The position numbers and the translations under genes are program-made. Shown one piece after another: positions 23,366 to 36,122 of a stretch of 64,000 nucleotides of DNA. The notes under the pieces are model-generated. The model was not told the origin of the DNA. It was given only the letters and a program-made list of their open reading frames with translations, and did not search any database. How positions within the stretch are numbered: position 1 is the first letter of the stretch; the number at the start of each line of letters is the position of its first letter. Origin of the DNA: Triplophysa rosa (taxonomy: Eukaryota; Chordata; Actinopteri; Cypriniformes; Nemacheilidae). The DNA lies in contig NC_079900.1 in NCBI RefSeq assembly GCF_024868665.1, forward strand, positions 18,185,165-18,249,164, written 5' to 3'.

Positions 23366-23405
23366 GTCCCCACAAAGATAATAAACCAGACGTGCGTGCG
23401 TCAGT
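23366..23405 (+). repeat. Dispersed fish repeat, right part
   Basis: gtccccacaaagataataaa followed by ccagacgtgcgtgcg, the expected end of the repeat begun at 21516. Confidence 0.7.
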
Positions 23406-24300
23406 GTTTTTTTTTTTTGAAGATTAAAAACTGACAAACATTAACTATATATACATTTTTAAATAAACTAATAAATTATATACATGTGAAAAACATTACA
23501 GTAGATATATATAAGTAAATTAATGAAAGATAAATTCAATTCAATTCAATACAGAAATAATGTAATTTGACCAATACCTATATCATACCAGCTGTATTAA
23601 TGTCTCACAGCCTCACATTATATATAATGCACCATTATGACACATTTTCCTTTCATAAAGTACTGATATAAGTATGAGCCTTTGGATTAAATTACGTCAA
23701 TCTGGTGCCCATCAATTTCTTGAAATGGTTTAAATTGCATGTATTTGTCATCAATTTAGTCATCTTTCTACATAGAAATTGATTATTATCTTACAACCAC
23801 TTTTGCAGTTACTATTACTAATACACATCCTATGAAAAACCACAATAATACCATCTATTCTATGTTTTGTATATTTTTTTCATAATTACATCTCAATACT
23901 TCTGTTAGCACCGTGTATGTAAAGCTGCTTTGCAACCATGCACAATTGTGAAAAGTGCAATAGAAATCAATTACATTGATTAGCAAAACAATATGCGATG
24001 TGTGCTTGGCTCTTCTGGCGTCTAGCAGCATCTGGGACTGACACATCCAGACAGTGTTAAACAATGAAGTCACAGATAGGAGTGTCATAGTTGAGAAGAG
24101 GCTAAGTGTGCCGAGTTGTGTCGTACGAAGCAGGTGCGATTCAGATGTGCGAAAAAGTCCAAGGGTGAGATCAAGGGGGACGGACTCCCTGTACAATGCC
24201 ACTAAAGTAGCTGTTCTCCCAAAGCTCCTTGTAACAGCGCAATAGACATACAGCTGCCAGCACTAAAAAGCCATTAGCGTTCCCACTGTGAAACCCGAAT
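23406..24300. other. AT-rich intronic sequence
   Basis: Poly-T at about 23408-23420 and an ATTCA-type short repeat near 23535. 23915-23975 resembles the 'gtaaagctgctttg' tail of a dispersed fish repeat. No gene. Confidence 0.4.
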
Positions 24301-24860
24301 ACGTACGACAACAAATACGAGAAGCATCTGCTCGCTTGACAAAATGAGGCTGTTCATTTTGCCGGTGCAAAGAGGTCATTGCGAGCGAATAGCTTTGTGA
24401 TGAGCGGTTAGATACAAGATCTTTACATTATCATAATGGAGTAACCATATGAATGTCTAGAGGCCACGAAGCATTTCATCAGCCATCTGAACAACTTTCG
24501 CAGATGCAGAGCAGTTGGCCCCATTATCAGGCAATTTCCTTGTTAAGCGCAACATGGGGGAATATTAATTAATGATTTTGCTTTCAGTGGCGGTTCGGTG
24601 GGGTCTCCGACATCCAATTAGTCAAAGTCACCACGCGGGTTAGTCAGGTCAAATAAGTTTCTGGACCGCGGTACTTTATATTGACCTTATCTGTGCCTCA
24701 GCTCCAACTGGAGAATGTGGAGACTCGCTTTGACTGCAACTGCAGAAAGTGTTTGGCAAACAGGTTATCTGAATGTATTCAATTACGCTGATACACGGGC
24801 TTTGAATTAAAACTCTACCTCAGACAAATTCCTTGCCAAAGGTTCCTAATTAACAGTATA
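24301..24860. promoter_or_regulatory. Candidate conserved noncoding element in hs3st4 intron 1
   Basis: Repeat-free, with clustered homeodomain-like sites (tattaattaatga at 24563, ccaattagtca at 24615, cctaattaac at 24846). Base composition unlike the flanking AT-rich DNA. No open frame of interest. Enhancer function is inference. Confidence 0.3.
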
Positions 24861-27523
24861 TGCTTTGCACCGAAAACATGAGAAAAAACAAAAGCTCCTG
24901 TCTGTCAGAAAGTTGCTTTCTAAGAGAAAAAATGGCTAACATAGTCACAGAATGATAAATGTACCAGCTTACCTTAAAGTGTGTTTGCAGGAAATCACAC
25001 GTCTCAAATCTTTACACCTTCTAAAGCTCTCTGTGGGAAATCTATGAAGAGGATCTGCTATATTTGGTACAATACAGGTCAGCTGGCCGTGGGCAAAGGT
25101 CACACACCAGAGCTTATTCTATGACCAATTCTGAAACAAATCAGAGAGCAGCGGCAGACCCAGAGGAATAGCTTTGTGTGTTTAATGTACTGTGAAAACA
25201 GCACCAGAGGGCCAGAATGAAAAACAATACGCCACAAATATAAAGAAATATTGTATTTCATAATTAAAGAATCATACTATTGTCTTCAGTTATGCCTGAA
25301 GTTAAAAAATAAATGACAGAGAAATGGATCTCATTAGTAAAGCATTTGTAACTATTTACGCTTAGTGTACTACGTTTGATTTAGATACATATTGGTGATG
25401 TATGGACAGCTTTTAATGTTGTTTAAATGTTCACAAAAACATCTGGAATAGGTTCACAGAATATTAAATTCAAAGAATTATTTATTTTTTATAAATGCAA
25501 GGTTGACACAATCAAATCTAGCACATTTACACATTGCATGACCCTGTTTAAAGGACTTGCTGCAATATAGCTGTTATACCATAAAACCACGATACACGAA
25601 AGATGAACAATGTAAAGTTTTGTTTATGTTGCCCGGACATTATGGACACTATTCACAGTCAGTCTCATGAGGATAACTTATAAAAAAGTTTCCAATAAAG
25701 TGTTACTGGGATAAAAAGATGAGTATTTAGTTGGTTGTGTGATCTTCACATAGCAAGGCCAACAGACGGTTTCATCAGACGCACAAAAACAAAGTTAACT
25801 TCCAGTCTGTGTTTTGTTATAACAATTTATAATATATTTAATTTATATTAATAGTAATTCATATTTATAATAGTTAATAAAATTATTCAACAGTTACAGA
25901 TTTTTTGCAGAGGGTCTACCTGAAGTTAAATTTGGGCCCCAGAACGTTTGTTTATTTTGTTGCCGCTGAGACCCTCTATAAGGAAGCCCAGATCCATTAA
26001 AGTAGTTCATTTGACAAAAAAAGTGAAAATTGTACATTTACACAATATTGTTATTTTATTTAGAGGAAAATGTTTATAAGAAAAAAGTGTAACCATAAAA
26101 TGAAGTAATGAAAGAAGTTTTCGGATTCTTAACATTCGTGGGTCAGTATGGGTGGGCGAGTAGGTGGATGGATGAATAGGCAGACGGACAGACACACCAG
26201 TTACAAACTATCATAGTGCATTGCGTGTTTTCATATATATAAAAAACAAACAAAAAAACAACAACATGGATGGCACAATCCAACTTCCAACTACAATGGT
26301 ATTCACAGCAGCGAAAAGTGTTTAAGACGCAGCGAGAAGCTGGAACAGACCGTAAAGTCTTAGCGTCTGTCCTTGGCTTCTCTGTTTAGAAAGCGTTTCA
26401 CAGTCAGCAGGTCTGACTCAGGCTGACCGCCCTGGAGATCATGCAGGGGAGTGAAAATATGAAGAGCTTATTCACAACACCTTCTCATTAGCATGTTAAA
26501 GGTGGGAGCTGCCATATGCAACTCAACAGCTACAAGGTGCCAATGAACCATAAACTCCGTCGCCAGCGCACGCGGCTGTTAAACAACTCATTTAATACCA
26601 CACACAATCGCTCAATAAAGCTTTCCAAAATGGCCAAAAGCAATGAGTAAGCCTGCTGTTTTTAGAATCAATAACTCTGATGTTTGATACACGCCGGCTA
26701 TTACGCGAGCGCAAGGGCCCTTTTGGCGAGTACACAGAGCTCTCAGATGCTTTCCTCCCGCGCTGGACATGTTGCCATGACAGCCTGTCAGCTTGAGCAA
26801 TGGGTCGTCATTGTCATGCCGCTGAACGGCCTCAATTGAGTCGCGCAGCTGGAGTTATGTTAAGTGTAAAGCAAAGTGACAGAAATGCTAATCAAGTATC
26901 AAAACTGACACCGCATTGCCCTCGATGCACATCGGACCGTCACTGATTTATTTGTCTAAGTAAAAGCATGTGTCACCGTTCGCGGGTCTCGTGGGTAAAC
27001 ATGCCACTGGCTCAAGGTCCAGCGCTTACAGATGCTTTTCCCCCCAATACGTGTCAAGGCCATTCTCGAACCTGGGACGCGATGGAAATAAGCTGGGAGA
27101 TATCACCCCCACCTTCCCTTTTTGCTTTTTAAAGTGGAACAGACGTTCATAAATTTAAAAAATCTGCCACATTGTAGCTTATATATAATAAAACGTTGTA
27201 ATCAACAGACCTTCATGAACTTTCCTTTATTGTGATATTGTGCGCCGGGGTTACGTTAACCATACACAATTCATAATCTCTAAATAACATGTGTATTTAT
27301 GCTTTCGCCATCAAATATACGTAAGTGGATGCCAGTGGATGTACTGTATAACAACAGTCTTTTAAGTTATTTCTGTGATTTCATTAACTTCATTAAAGTG
27401 GTGAACTTTTCTGTTTACTTAATTGTGCTCTAAATGCCTAGTAAATGTTTCTTATTGTAATGTTTTACAAAACTGTGTGTGGTGTTGAATGTGCAAAGAC
27501 CTTTTTTCCTCTTTTCTGAACAG
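24861..27523. other. Unique intronic sequence
   Basis: A short degenerate GGAT-type run at about 26146-26200. 26480-27130 is repeat-free and balanced in composition and may include conserved noncoding sequence. No gene recognised. Confidence 0.35.
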
Positions 27524-27690
27524 TAAAGGAATAGGTCATCTGAAATGAAATTTCTTTTATCACTTATATGATGTCATTTCGAACCTGTGTGAGTTTTTTC
27601 ATCTGCAGAAAACAAAAGAAGATATTTTCAAGACATTTCTCAAAATATCTTCGTTTATGTTCCACAGAAGAAACCACATGAATAAATAAA
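27524..27690. mobile_element. Diverged short copy of the cyprinid DNA transposon
   Basis: taaaggaataggtcatctga opening, then cgaacctgtgtgagtttttt, aaaacaaaagaagatatttt and an inverted 'ttccacagaagaaa' end. The right terminus is lost in AT-rich sequence. Confidence 0.65.
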
Positions 27691-27961
27691 TGTATTTATT
27701 TTGTTATTTTAAATTTGATTTTCTCATTTTTAATGTAATTTTATTTACACATTTATTTTATTTTTAATTTATTTTATATATATATTTTTAACTAAAAATA
27801 CTAGACATATCCAAACTACCTAACAATGACGTTATGAGTTCTCACAGCTGCACTGGTTTCCTTGCATACATACAAGCATATATCTATCCCCTCTTAAAGG
27901 TGCTCAGATATGCTGAGTAAGCCTTTTACCTTCTCTTGTCCCCTTGATCTTAATGTACAGC

Positions 27962-28000
<39 letters not shown>

Positions 28001-28980
28001 TCCAACAGGCCCCAATTATCTCACCATCATTCAGAATTCCTCATTCAACTCCCCCAGCGCCACCCACCACTGCTTTCATTTCTGTGAGGAGATTCCAGCC
28101 TGAGCCTTGGGGATCTGGGGGTGGAGAGGTTAAACACTGCACAGCTCAACTGAATTTGGCATTGGAATCGCAGCAATGAAAGTTGAAAGAATGCAGGCTC
28201 GGCCAATCCCGCACGTTTTTGTTTTTTTGGGGGGCTAAGAAGAGAAGGCTGTCTGTTTGCTGGATCTCCACTTTTCTGTTGCCAATTAAGGCTGAGCTTC
28301 TTTTAGAGCAGAATTATGGAAAGCGTCCTAGTTTGATGCATCAACAATTTGCAACCGCATAATTTAGTGGAGGCATGGAAGATACAAAACAGCAGCATAT
28401 AATGAGGCTGCAAAATTCTGTCGCATAACAAATGACAGATTTAAGCAGTTGTGCTAGTAGAGCGGTACAATTTTGCTGTCTGAGTTTATATGATTTAATA
28501 TACAGAAGACACTGCTGTATACATTAATTTAAGATATACTCAAAACATTTCTAGATATTTAGGGTGTAAAGATATATTTTGGGATGACGTTGTGATAAAA
28601 AGATGTAAGAAAGGAATTGCAGAGCCACGATGTATGTTTGTATAAAGATATGACGTCTGTTTAATTTTAGTGGTTGAGATGAACAAGACCTGTGTCTACA
28701 TATAACAGTTTTTGTGCTTTTATTACCTTAAAGAGTTCTCACTTAGGTTTAGCTTTTATAAATTCTTAATTTTATTTTAAAATGAAGTTTTGTTTTTAGT
28801 AACAGACCTAATAAGTATTTTCTTCAATGTAAAAAAGTTTGAATTAAAGCTCAATGTTTTTCTATAACACATTGCATGTTCACATTTTTTTCATATTTAT
28901 TTAAATATTTAAATGAATAATGTTTTGAATATACATGTTATTTGCATTTTGGTTTAATTTTTTATTTTATTTGAAATATT
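27691..28980. other. Unique intronic sequence
   Basis: Includes a GA microsatellite at 27963-27996. The rest is AT-rich with nothing recognised. Confidence 0.4.
27963..27996. repeat. GA microsatellite
   Basis: About 17 GA units. Confidence 0.95.
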
Positions 28981-29319
28981 GTAACACTTAGTATCGTATT
29001 AAATTGTGCGAGCTAAGTGTAACATTAGATATGCACGTTTAATATTACTATACTTGATGACTAAAACTATTTTGAATTCAAATTATTTTAAACTTAATAC
29101 ACATTTGGCCTTTTGACATCACATTAATTAAAAGTAAACGAAATGCAAACAAGTTCAAAGACAAAACTAAAATGCACTATGAACTAACATGAACAAATAG
29201 TATTGACATTAACTAACATCAATAAAGATTAATGAATGCTAAAAAACTATATTGTTTATTGTTAGTTCATGTTATTAATATTTACTAATGTTAAATGCAT
29301 CATTATTGTAAGGGTTACC
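28981..29319. mobile_element. AT-rich short DNA transposon ('ttagttcatgtta' family)
   Basis: Opens gtaacactta and closes aagggttac, inverted ends. The body repeats actaacatgaac / gttagttcatgtt in both orientations, a family common in cypriniform genomes. Confidence 0.6.
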
Positions 29320-30769
29320 GATATAATACCATCAATGTTCTCATTAAAAATATTTATACATGCTGATAAATATTAGAACAGCTTATTCCTGCATAATTTA
29401 TACGTATTAACATCTGAGAGAATGTCTGCCTCCACCAAGCGATTTCATTGGTCTCTTAAATCTAGGCAGACCCCCGCTGCACAGCTTGCACGGTCTGTTC
29501 ATTTTTAATATCGGGGGGATAACATTTCCAATGATGTTGATTATTCAGCGGGGTAGACCAACATGTTGCGTTTTTCCTTGAGAAAACTATAACTCTTTCG
29601 AGAATAACAGATTGAGCTGAATATTTTCTGCCAATTCTTGAGCACGCAGACACAAAAGAAGCAGAGAACATGCAGCGCACACACACACACTTGTAATCGA
29701 GTATTCTCTAAGGATCCGTCTTGAGTCCTCCATTAGCTTTGATGTTGATAGCCATTAAAAAGATTTCTTGCTTGATATGTGTAATTGATGTTCTCTCTTT
29801 GTTCTCTCTTCAGTTTTAAAGAGGAAGCGCATCCATAATTCTAAACTCTGGCGAATATTCATATATCACAATCTGATCTTTTTCTCTTGTCGTGTCACAG
29901 AAATGAGCTAAATCATTTTAAGCTTCACAACAGCCGTGCCATTTTTTGAAAGCATAGCGGTGGCGGCCTTTGGCTTAAGTGGATGTTTTTCAGGCTCTCT
30001 CGTCTGCGGACAGCGTGATGCATTGTTTGTTGCATGAGAGCAGCCCGAGGCGTTTTATGCTTTCATAGGTGAAGTGCAGGGAAGAGGCGCTGTGAGATTA
30101 ATGGGTATAAACAATATGGAGACCAGGAAAAGCAAAAGACCGGAGTCGTTCGCGTGTCGTTGATGATGCTGTAAATTACACGCCCTTTCGATATCTGCTC
30201 AATGGTACCGTACGCTCCACTGAGTGGAATACGCTACCTGTAAGATTCCTGTGATTCAGCATTATCTGTCCACTTCCCCTACGAGTCCACTGGTGAAATA
30301 TATAGGTGCAGCATTTATTTACGATGAAAGTCATGCCCGGATGCATCTGAATCATATTTGAGAGATCAGGGATAAGCTTCGGATGTGACAGCTGAGTGCC
30401 GAGTCCACCAGGGACACGCGCCGCTAAATTCACCTTTACGTGTCCTGTCAGACGTGGCAAGACGATGTGCGATGGGTTCTGAATTTTTCAGACCCTGGCG
30501 AGACTCAGCAGTTAAAAACATCACACAGCAGGCGCTCCAGGTGCGAAGACCCCAAGGTGGGTCGCTGTAAACCTTGATTTACCCGAATTCTGAGGCAGCA
30601 TCACGTGTTTTATGGAGAAGGCAATCCAAGCATGCATAATGCATGTGTAATGTTTATAAAGAAAAACATTAAAGTAGGCTATACATTTTTTTAAATTCTA
30701 TACCAAAAGGAAGCAACAAAAAAATTTAAGTTGAATCACGCAGTGCGTTTAATGTGCGGGATTGTTAGG
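29320..30769. other. Unique intron; candidate conserved noncoding sequence at 29800-30600
   Basis: Repeat-free and more GC-balanced than surroundings from about 29800 to 30600. Minus-strand frames at 29462-29686 and 30176-30460 have no domain. Confidence 0.3.
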
Positions 30770-30832
30770 ATGCTGTCTTCAAAGGCAGCTGCCTATATAG
30801 GCAAAAAGGCAGCTCGCTAGGATTCGCAACAG
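30770..30832. repeat. Small dispersed repeat with 'ggcagctgcctatataggc' core
   Basis: Self-complementary core aggcagctgcct at about 30782-30793, a motif seen in dispersed zebrafish repeats. Only a fragment. Confidence 0.45.
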
Positions 30833-31838
30833 AGGTGACGTCTTGAGATAAATGAGTTCATTTGTTCATTATTAGACTGACAGAAATGTTGCATCAGAAA
30901 TCCACAGACATTCAGCAACATGAATAGAATCATATTCATTACAGACTATATTCCATTAAGCAGTCTTGTAGTCATGGAAACACCTTAAGTATATAATCTC
31001 TAATGCTAGAGATCATATCTAATGAACTTCTTGCAATATATAAAGCATATGTTTATACAGTATATAATATGTAATATATAAAGCATTTTTTGAAAATCTA
31101 AATATAAACACCTATTGTTTAGCACATCAAAACATAATAAAGACTTTGAAAAATAGGCAAGATAGGACCCCTTTAATTAATTACTTTTACTGGTAAAATA
31201 TAATATTTTGTTTTTCACTGAAATAAATCACTCTTAGTTATTTTGTGTAATGTTTATTCCAGAAATGATTTTTTTATTATTTAAATATGATAAAACATTA
31301 CTCAGTTGCTACTATCAGGAAGATAAAATATACATTCTGCAATAATGAGACTATTTCCTTAACAGAAAAGGGCTTTGCAAATGTCTCCAAGTAGTTTCAG
31401 AGAAAAGCTGTAGATGAGAACAGTCGTTCCCACTGCAGTTTTTTAGGAGATGTCACACTACCTGCTGTCAGTCTGTGACACTGTGAGACAGGTAATGCTG
31501 AAACACCGAAACTGCAGATGCTAAAATGTTCTTCACCCATCAATATCCCTTCAAATCCTAAGAGCTCATTAACACTGTCAGTAACAGTTTATCATGAGAT
31601 AAAAACAAACAAACAATTTTTAAAAGAGTTTTAAACTTGCTCCATTTCTCTTCTACATTTTGCATCAAAATCTTGTGTAGCCTACACATATTTTTATATT
31701 GAACTTTTAGGAGAAATTGCTTGTGATGTTCCTGGTTTTCGAAGTCACTTTGGAAGAATGTATCTGCTAAATCTTTGCATCTAAATGTATGTCTTTGCCT
31801 TTATAAACGTTTGTTTTTGTTTCTGTTTCATGCTGTAT
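30833..31838. other. AT-rich unique intron
   Basis: Nothing recognised. Confidence 0.4.
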
Positions 31839-32273
31839 CTGTCATGATCCCGCCTTCCTAGCAGTAATTTCTCTTGTTCTGGCCGACAGGATCATGACAG
31901 CGCCATTTCTTGTGTTTTGTTTTGGAAGCCATGTGCTCTCCTGTCTTGCATCTTAGCCCCGTTCCTTATTCATTATCCCATTATCAGTTCACGCCCTTCA
32001 CCTGTTGCCCTCGTTATGCCTCTTTTGTTCCTCTCCCATTTAATGCCCTTGTGTTTGCTGTCCTGTGCTGGATCGTTTGTCTTCATCCCCGTCTTGTCCT
32101 GTTGCCCCTGGTCTGTGTTTAAGTTAAGTTTTATTTTGTCAAGTATATTGTTCTTGTTTCCACCTCGGGGGATTTTTCTGTTGGGTCTTGTTTTCATTCT
32201 GTTTAATTAAATAAATGAGTTTTGTTGAAGAGCTGCCTGCACTTGGGTTCTGTTTCCTGTCAGTTCATGACAG
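31839..32273 (+). mobile_element. Dispersed element ending in 'tcatgacag', copy 1
   Basis: Ends are inverted (ctgtcatga and tcatgacag), with tatct on both outer flanks. The body is pyrimidine-rich on plus, with ttaattaaataaatgagttt and a final ctgcctgcacttgggttctg stretch. A related copy lies on the opposite strand at 50589-51150. Overlapping frames at 31910-32210 are element sequence, not genes. Confidence 0.65.
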
Positions 32274-32505
32274 TATCTACCAAAACATGGGTAGTTGACA
32301 AATAAAACATACATATGTCCTATGATGTGATATAGCAAAATTTTGGAAAAAACAACAGAATAAATATAAATCCCTATTATGCTATTTCATATTATCAATT
32401 TAAATGTAAATAATATAAAATAATGTATTATTAAATATTTGTTTTCTAAATGTTTGCTTGTCACATCATTGGATATATGGTATGATTTATTTCATCACAT
32501 ACCAC

Positions 32506-32999
32506 CAGTGTTGGGTAAGTTACTCTGAAAAAGTAATTAATTACTAGTTACTAATTACATATTCAATAGTGTAATTATAGATTACTGTACAAATTACTCT
32601 CTCCAAAAAATATTTAGTTACTTATTACTAATGACTTATTATTACTATATCCTACATCAACCTTGATTAGTTAAGTGATTGAAGGACATAAAACGTCTCT
32701 TTTCATTCTTTCAAATTAATAATATTAAACTACACAAAGTACTCTTATCAACTCACCAAACTATTACAAATGTGAGAATTATACACTAAAGCAAGGCTTT
32801 TTAAGTTAGACTTTGAATTTTGATGTCAATTCCACTATTGCACACACATATTACACAAAGTATTTAGTTTAATTACATCAGAAGTAACTTTAATTAAATT
32901 ACAGAAAAAATAAGAGTAATCCCTTACTTTACTTTTTCAAGGGAAAAGTAATTAAATTACAGTAACTACTTACTTAGTAACTAGTTACACCCAACACTG
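32506..32999. mobile_element. hAT-type non-autonomous element, copy 2
   Basis: Ends cagtgttgggtaagttactc and the complement of agttacacccaacactg. Flanking 8-mers cataccac and cataccgc agree at seven of eight, a clear hAT-sized target duplication. Body matches 10538-11302 minus the SINE. Confidence 0.8.
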
Positions 33000-34033
33000 C
33001 ATACCGCAAACTGGATTTCAACACATTAGCTCAATGTATCAGGCCACATCTACAGCATATACAATATTATTTTTCAAAGAACTACAGAATAAAATCACAG
33101 CTTAAAAAAAGGTTTATCAAATGTATTGTCCTTGTTATCATTCTGAATGAAAGCTTTATTTTATTTGAAAGTTTCCCACATTTATGGATGGAAAATGGCT
33201 GGTGCGCATGGGCAAAGGAAACAGAATATTATATGAATCGACAATGACTTGCATCTGGACTCGCTCTGGGCAATTGGGAATGCTCAGTGCAATTGCATCT
33301 AAAAGACACCACATACAAATGACATGAGAGAGAGAGAGAGAGAGAGAGATGAAGTGATACGCACACATTCCAGCCCTTTGGCTCGAGCTTTATAAGAGTA
33401 ATGCTCTCCTCTCATAATAAACATGTCCACATCTCACATCCAACTTGCTCTAATATGCCAGAGAGGAAATTTATGGCGCATCCCTGATTTGTTTGCTATT
33501 ATTAATGGGGCTGGGAGGAAAGAAGTGTTCTGTGGCTGCCAGCGCAATATCTGACCTCTGAGAGTGCATTAAATCAAGGCATTAGGGCTTGTGTTAATAA
33601 AAAGGATAGCAGAGGCGGAGCACTTCGGCCAAAACAAACACACCCCAGACACAACAAGCGAACGGACTGGCCTTTCGCCGGCACAGGGAGGAGAATTAAT
33701 ATCGGCTTTTAATCTGCCATATTAGGGCAGTGACCTTCTGCAAATGACTGAGACGCGAAGATGATCTCTGCAGATGCTCATGCTTACGTATGTCATGATC
33801 TTTTTTTAAAGAGCGTGTCGATCAAACTGAGACTCGGGTTAATACCCTGAGCACAGATCACAGACTCCAGCGCTTGACCGCGGTATGTGCCATCACATAA
33901 AGGCTTCAATTAAAACCCATACAGGTTTACAACCCGATACCAGTGGGGAAGCTTTTATAGTTCTGTTTCTTTATAAAACTACAGCGTCTTTACTTGTGTT
34001 TGAAAGAGCTCAGGGGGCTTTGCTTTTTCCTCT
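33000..34033. other. Unique intron; candidate conserved noncoding sequence at 33370-33910
   Basis: GA microsatellite at 33325-33349. The stretch after it is repeat-free with balanced composition. No gene. Confidence 0.3.
33325..33349. repeat. GA microsatellite
   Basis: About 12 GA units. Confidence 0.9.
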
Positions 34034-34481
34034 GTAAAGAAAATAGTTAACATTGACTCATTCGTCATGTGGTTGCAAACCTATATGACTTTTTCTACAC
34101 TGGAACACAGAAGGAGCTTTTTGTTATACAACGAATGTAAACAGTAACCGGGGAGTATCAACCCTCAAAATGACAAAATAGCACCATAAAAGCACAGCAA
34201 AAGCAGTCCACAAAACCCCGGCACTATAATTCTTCCAAAGCCAAGTCTGGCCCACAAAAGTGTGAAGAACAGGCCTAGGTTGTTACTTTCTTTAGCTCTC
34301 AAATGTAATTCGTACACCTGCGCATTCAATTTTGTTGTATTTGATCATGTGACACGTGAGATCCTGTCGCAAACTTGACATGCGCACGTAGAGTTAGAAT
34401 ACATGCATGTACATAGAAATGCTCACAAACATGTGAGTAAATGAGCAAACAGTGAATTTTCATTTCTGGGTCAACTATCCC
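34034..34481. mobile_element. Second-type cyprinid short DNA transposon, diverged
   Basis: Opens taaagaaaatagttaac and ends ctgggtcaactatccc, with 'aacctatatgactttttct' and 'cactataattcttccaaag' internal motifs known from this group of dispersed elements. Confidence 0.6.
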
Positions 34482-35463
34482 AGATCATGCCGATCTGAGG
34501 AAACTATAATATCAAGAACTTTTTGAATCTCTGATTTGACCAACTCAAGAACTATATATCAGAAAAATTATTCAATAAAAGATGAGAGACCTCACGTGGT
34601 GCTTCTATTGAAAAAGCACAGAAACATATTTTTTCAAAAGAGTAAAATTTGTCCTTATAATAGTACAAATTACAGCAAATGACTCCAACGATGACGCCTC
34701 GCATTTAAGAAAATGTAAAACAGATGTCTGTTTTCTGAATCGCAGACATTAAGCGAGAGCTTTAGGTGGGCAGAAATCATAAAAGCTCTCCTGCACGCTG
34801 TCTGAACGCTGCTGAGAATCAGAGTATATCTAAGACAGGAATCAATGTCTGAAATGAAGTGGCTTTGTCCAATACGTATCCATAAGCACCGTGAGTCTAA
34901 ACCGTGGTCACATTTAGTGTAACTTACAATCCTTAGCTGCACATGGACTGACTGCATTTTCTGTTATTGTGCGTGTGCAACGGGAGGTTTGATTGCATTC
35001 ATTATCACAACAGGACTGCTTCACTGAGTTTCCATAATTGACAGAACATGTGGTGGACTTTGTTGTATCTTTCATGTGAGAATAATGCGAAAGGCAAAAA
35101 GAAAAGTGCACAGTGTCAAAGAGAGGATGAAATAAGAGCTAAAAAGCAATAGGAACATATAAAGCACTGTAGGGCTTCTTTTGCGTTAGGTAGGAGGCCT
35201 GTCATTTTTTTCCCATGTCAGAGCTGTTCACCTCAATTAACATAAATGTTATGCTGTCCAAACTTCAGAGTTGACTGAAGTCAAACTTTTATAAACCTAT
35301 ATTTATACAATTTATAATACTAACTCATTTTAAAAACACGCTGTATTGTTTTACATTTTACATTATGTTCAATTGATATTCATTATGGAGTATGTAGAAC
35401 ATTTCTTGATGATGTTTAAGAAATGACATTATAGGATTCACATAATCTGAGTACAATTTACAG
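34482..35463. other. Unique intronic sequence
   Basis: Nothing recognised; minus-strand frames at 34670-35111 have no domain. Confidence 0.4.
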
Positions 35464-35762
35464 TAAAGGGATAGTTCACCCAAAAATGAAATTTCTGTTA
35501 TCATTTATTTACCCTCATATGGTTGTAAACCTGTTTATGACTCTTTCTTCTGCGGAACACAAAAGGAGACATTTTGAGAAACGCTTCAGTGGTTTTGTGT
35601 TCATACAATGGAAGTCAATGACTTTTGTTGTTTGGTTATCAACATTCTTCAAATTATCTTCTTTTGTGTTCTGCGTAAGAAAGAAAGTCATACAGGTTTG
35701 GAACAACATGAGGGTCAATAAATGATGACATAACAATTTGTTTTGGTGAAGTATCCCTTTAA
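35464..35762. mobile_element. Cyprinid short DNA transposon, full copy
   Basis: taaagggatagttcacccaa start, complementary aagtatccctttaa end; near-consensus internal palindrome. Contains an 79-codon frame (35486-35725) that is element sequence only. Confidence 0.85.
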
Positions 35763-35785
35763 GAGCTTGAAAGCTTCAGTCCCCA

Positions 35786-36122
35786 TTAAAGGAACAGTTC
35801 AACCTAAAATAAAAATTCTGTCATCATTTACTCACCCTCAAGTTGTTCCAAATCTGTATCACTTCTTTGTTCTGATGAACACAGAGAAACATATTTTGAA
35901 GAATGCCTGTAACCAAACCGTTATTGGTCACCATTGACGACCACTGACAAAACAAATTTTCCTACTATGGTAGCCAATGATGGTCAATAACTGTTTGGTT
36001 ACAAGCATTCTTCCAAATATCTTTCTCTGTGTTCATCAGGAAAAAAAATGTATACAGATCTGGAACTTTTTGTATTTAACATAAAGTTTGGATTTTTCAT
36101 TTCCGGTGAACTGTCTTTTTAA
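35786..36122. mobile_element. Cyprinid short DNA transposon, second subtype, full copy
   Basis: ttaaaggaacagttcaacct start and ggtgaactgtctttttaa end, only 23 bp from the previous copy. Shares 'ttcctactatggtag' core with 15987-16278. Confidence 0.85.

Noticed and set aside
31910..32210. Overlapping membrane-protein-like frames
   Set aside because: The hydrophobic composition comes from the pyrimidine-rich body of a dispersed transposon; both flanks carry its inverted ends.
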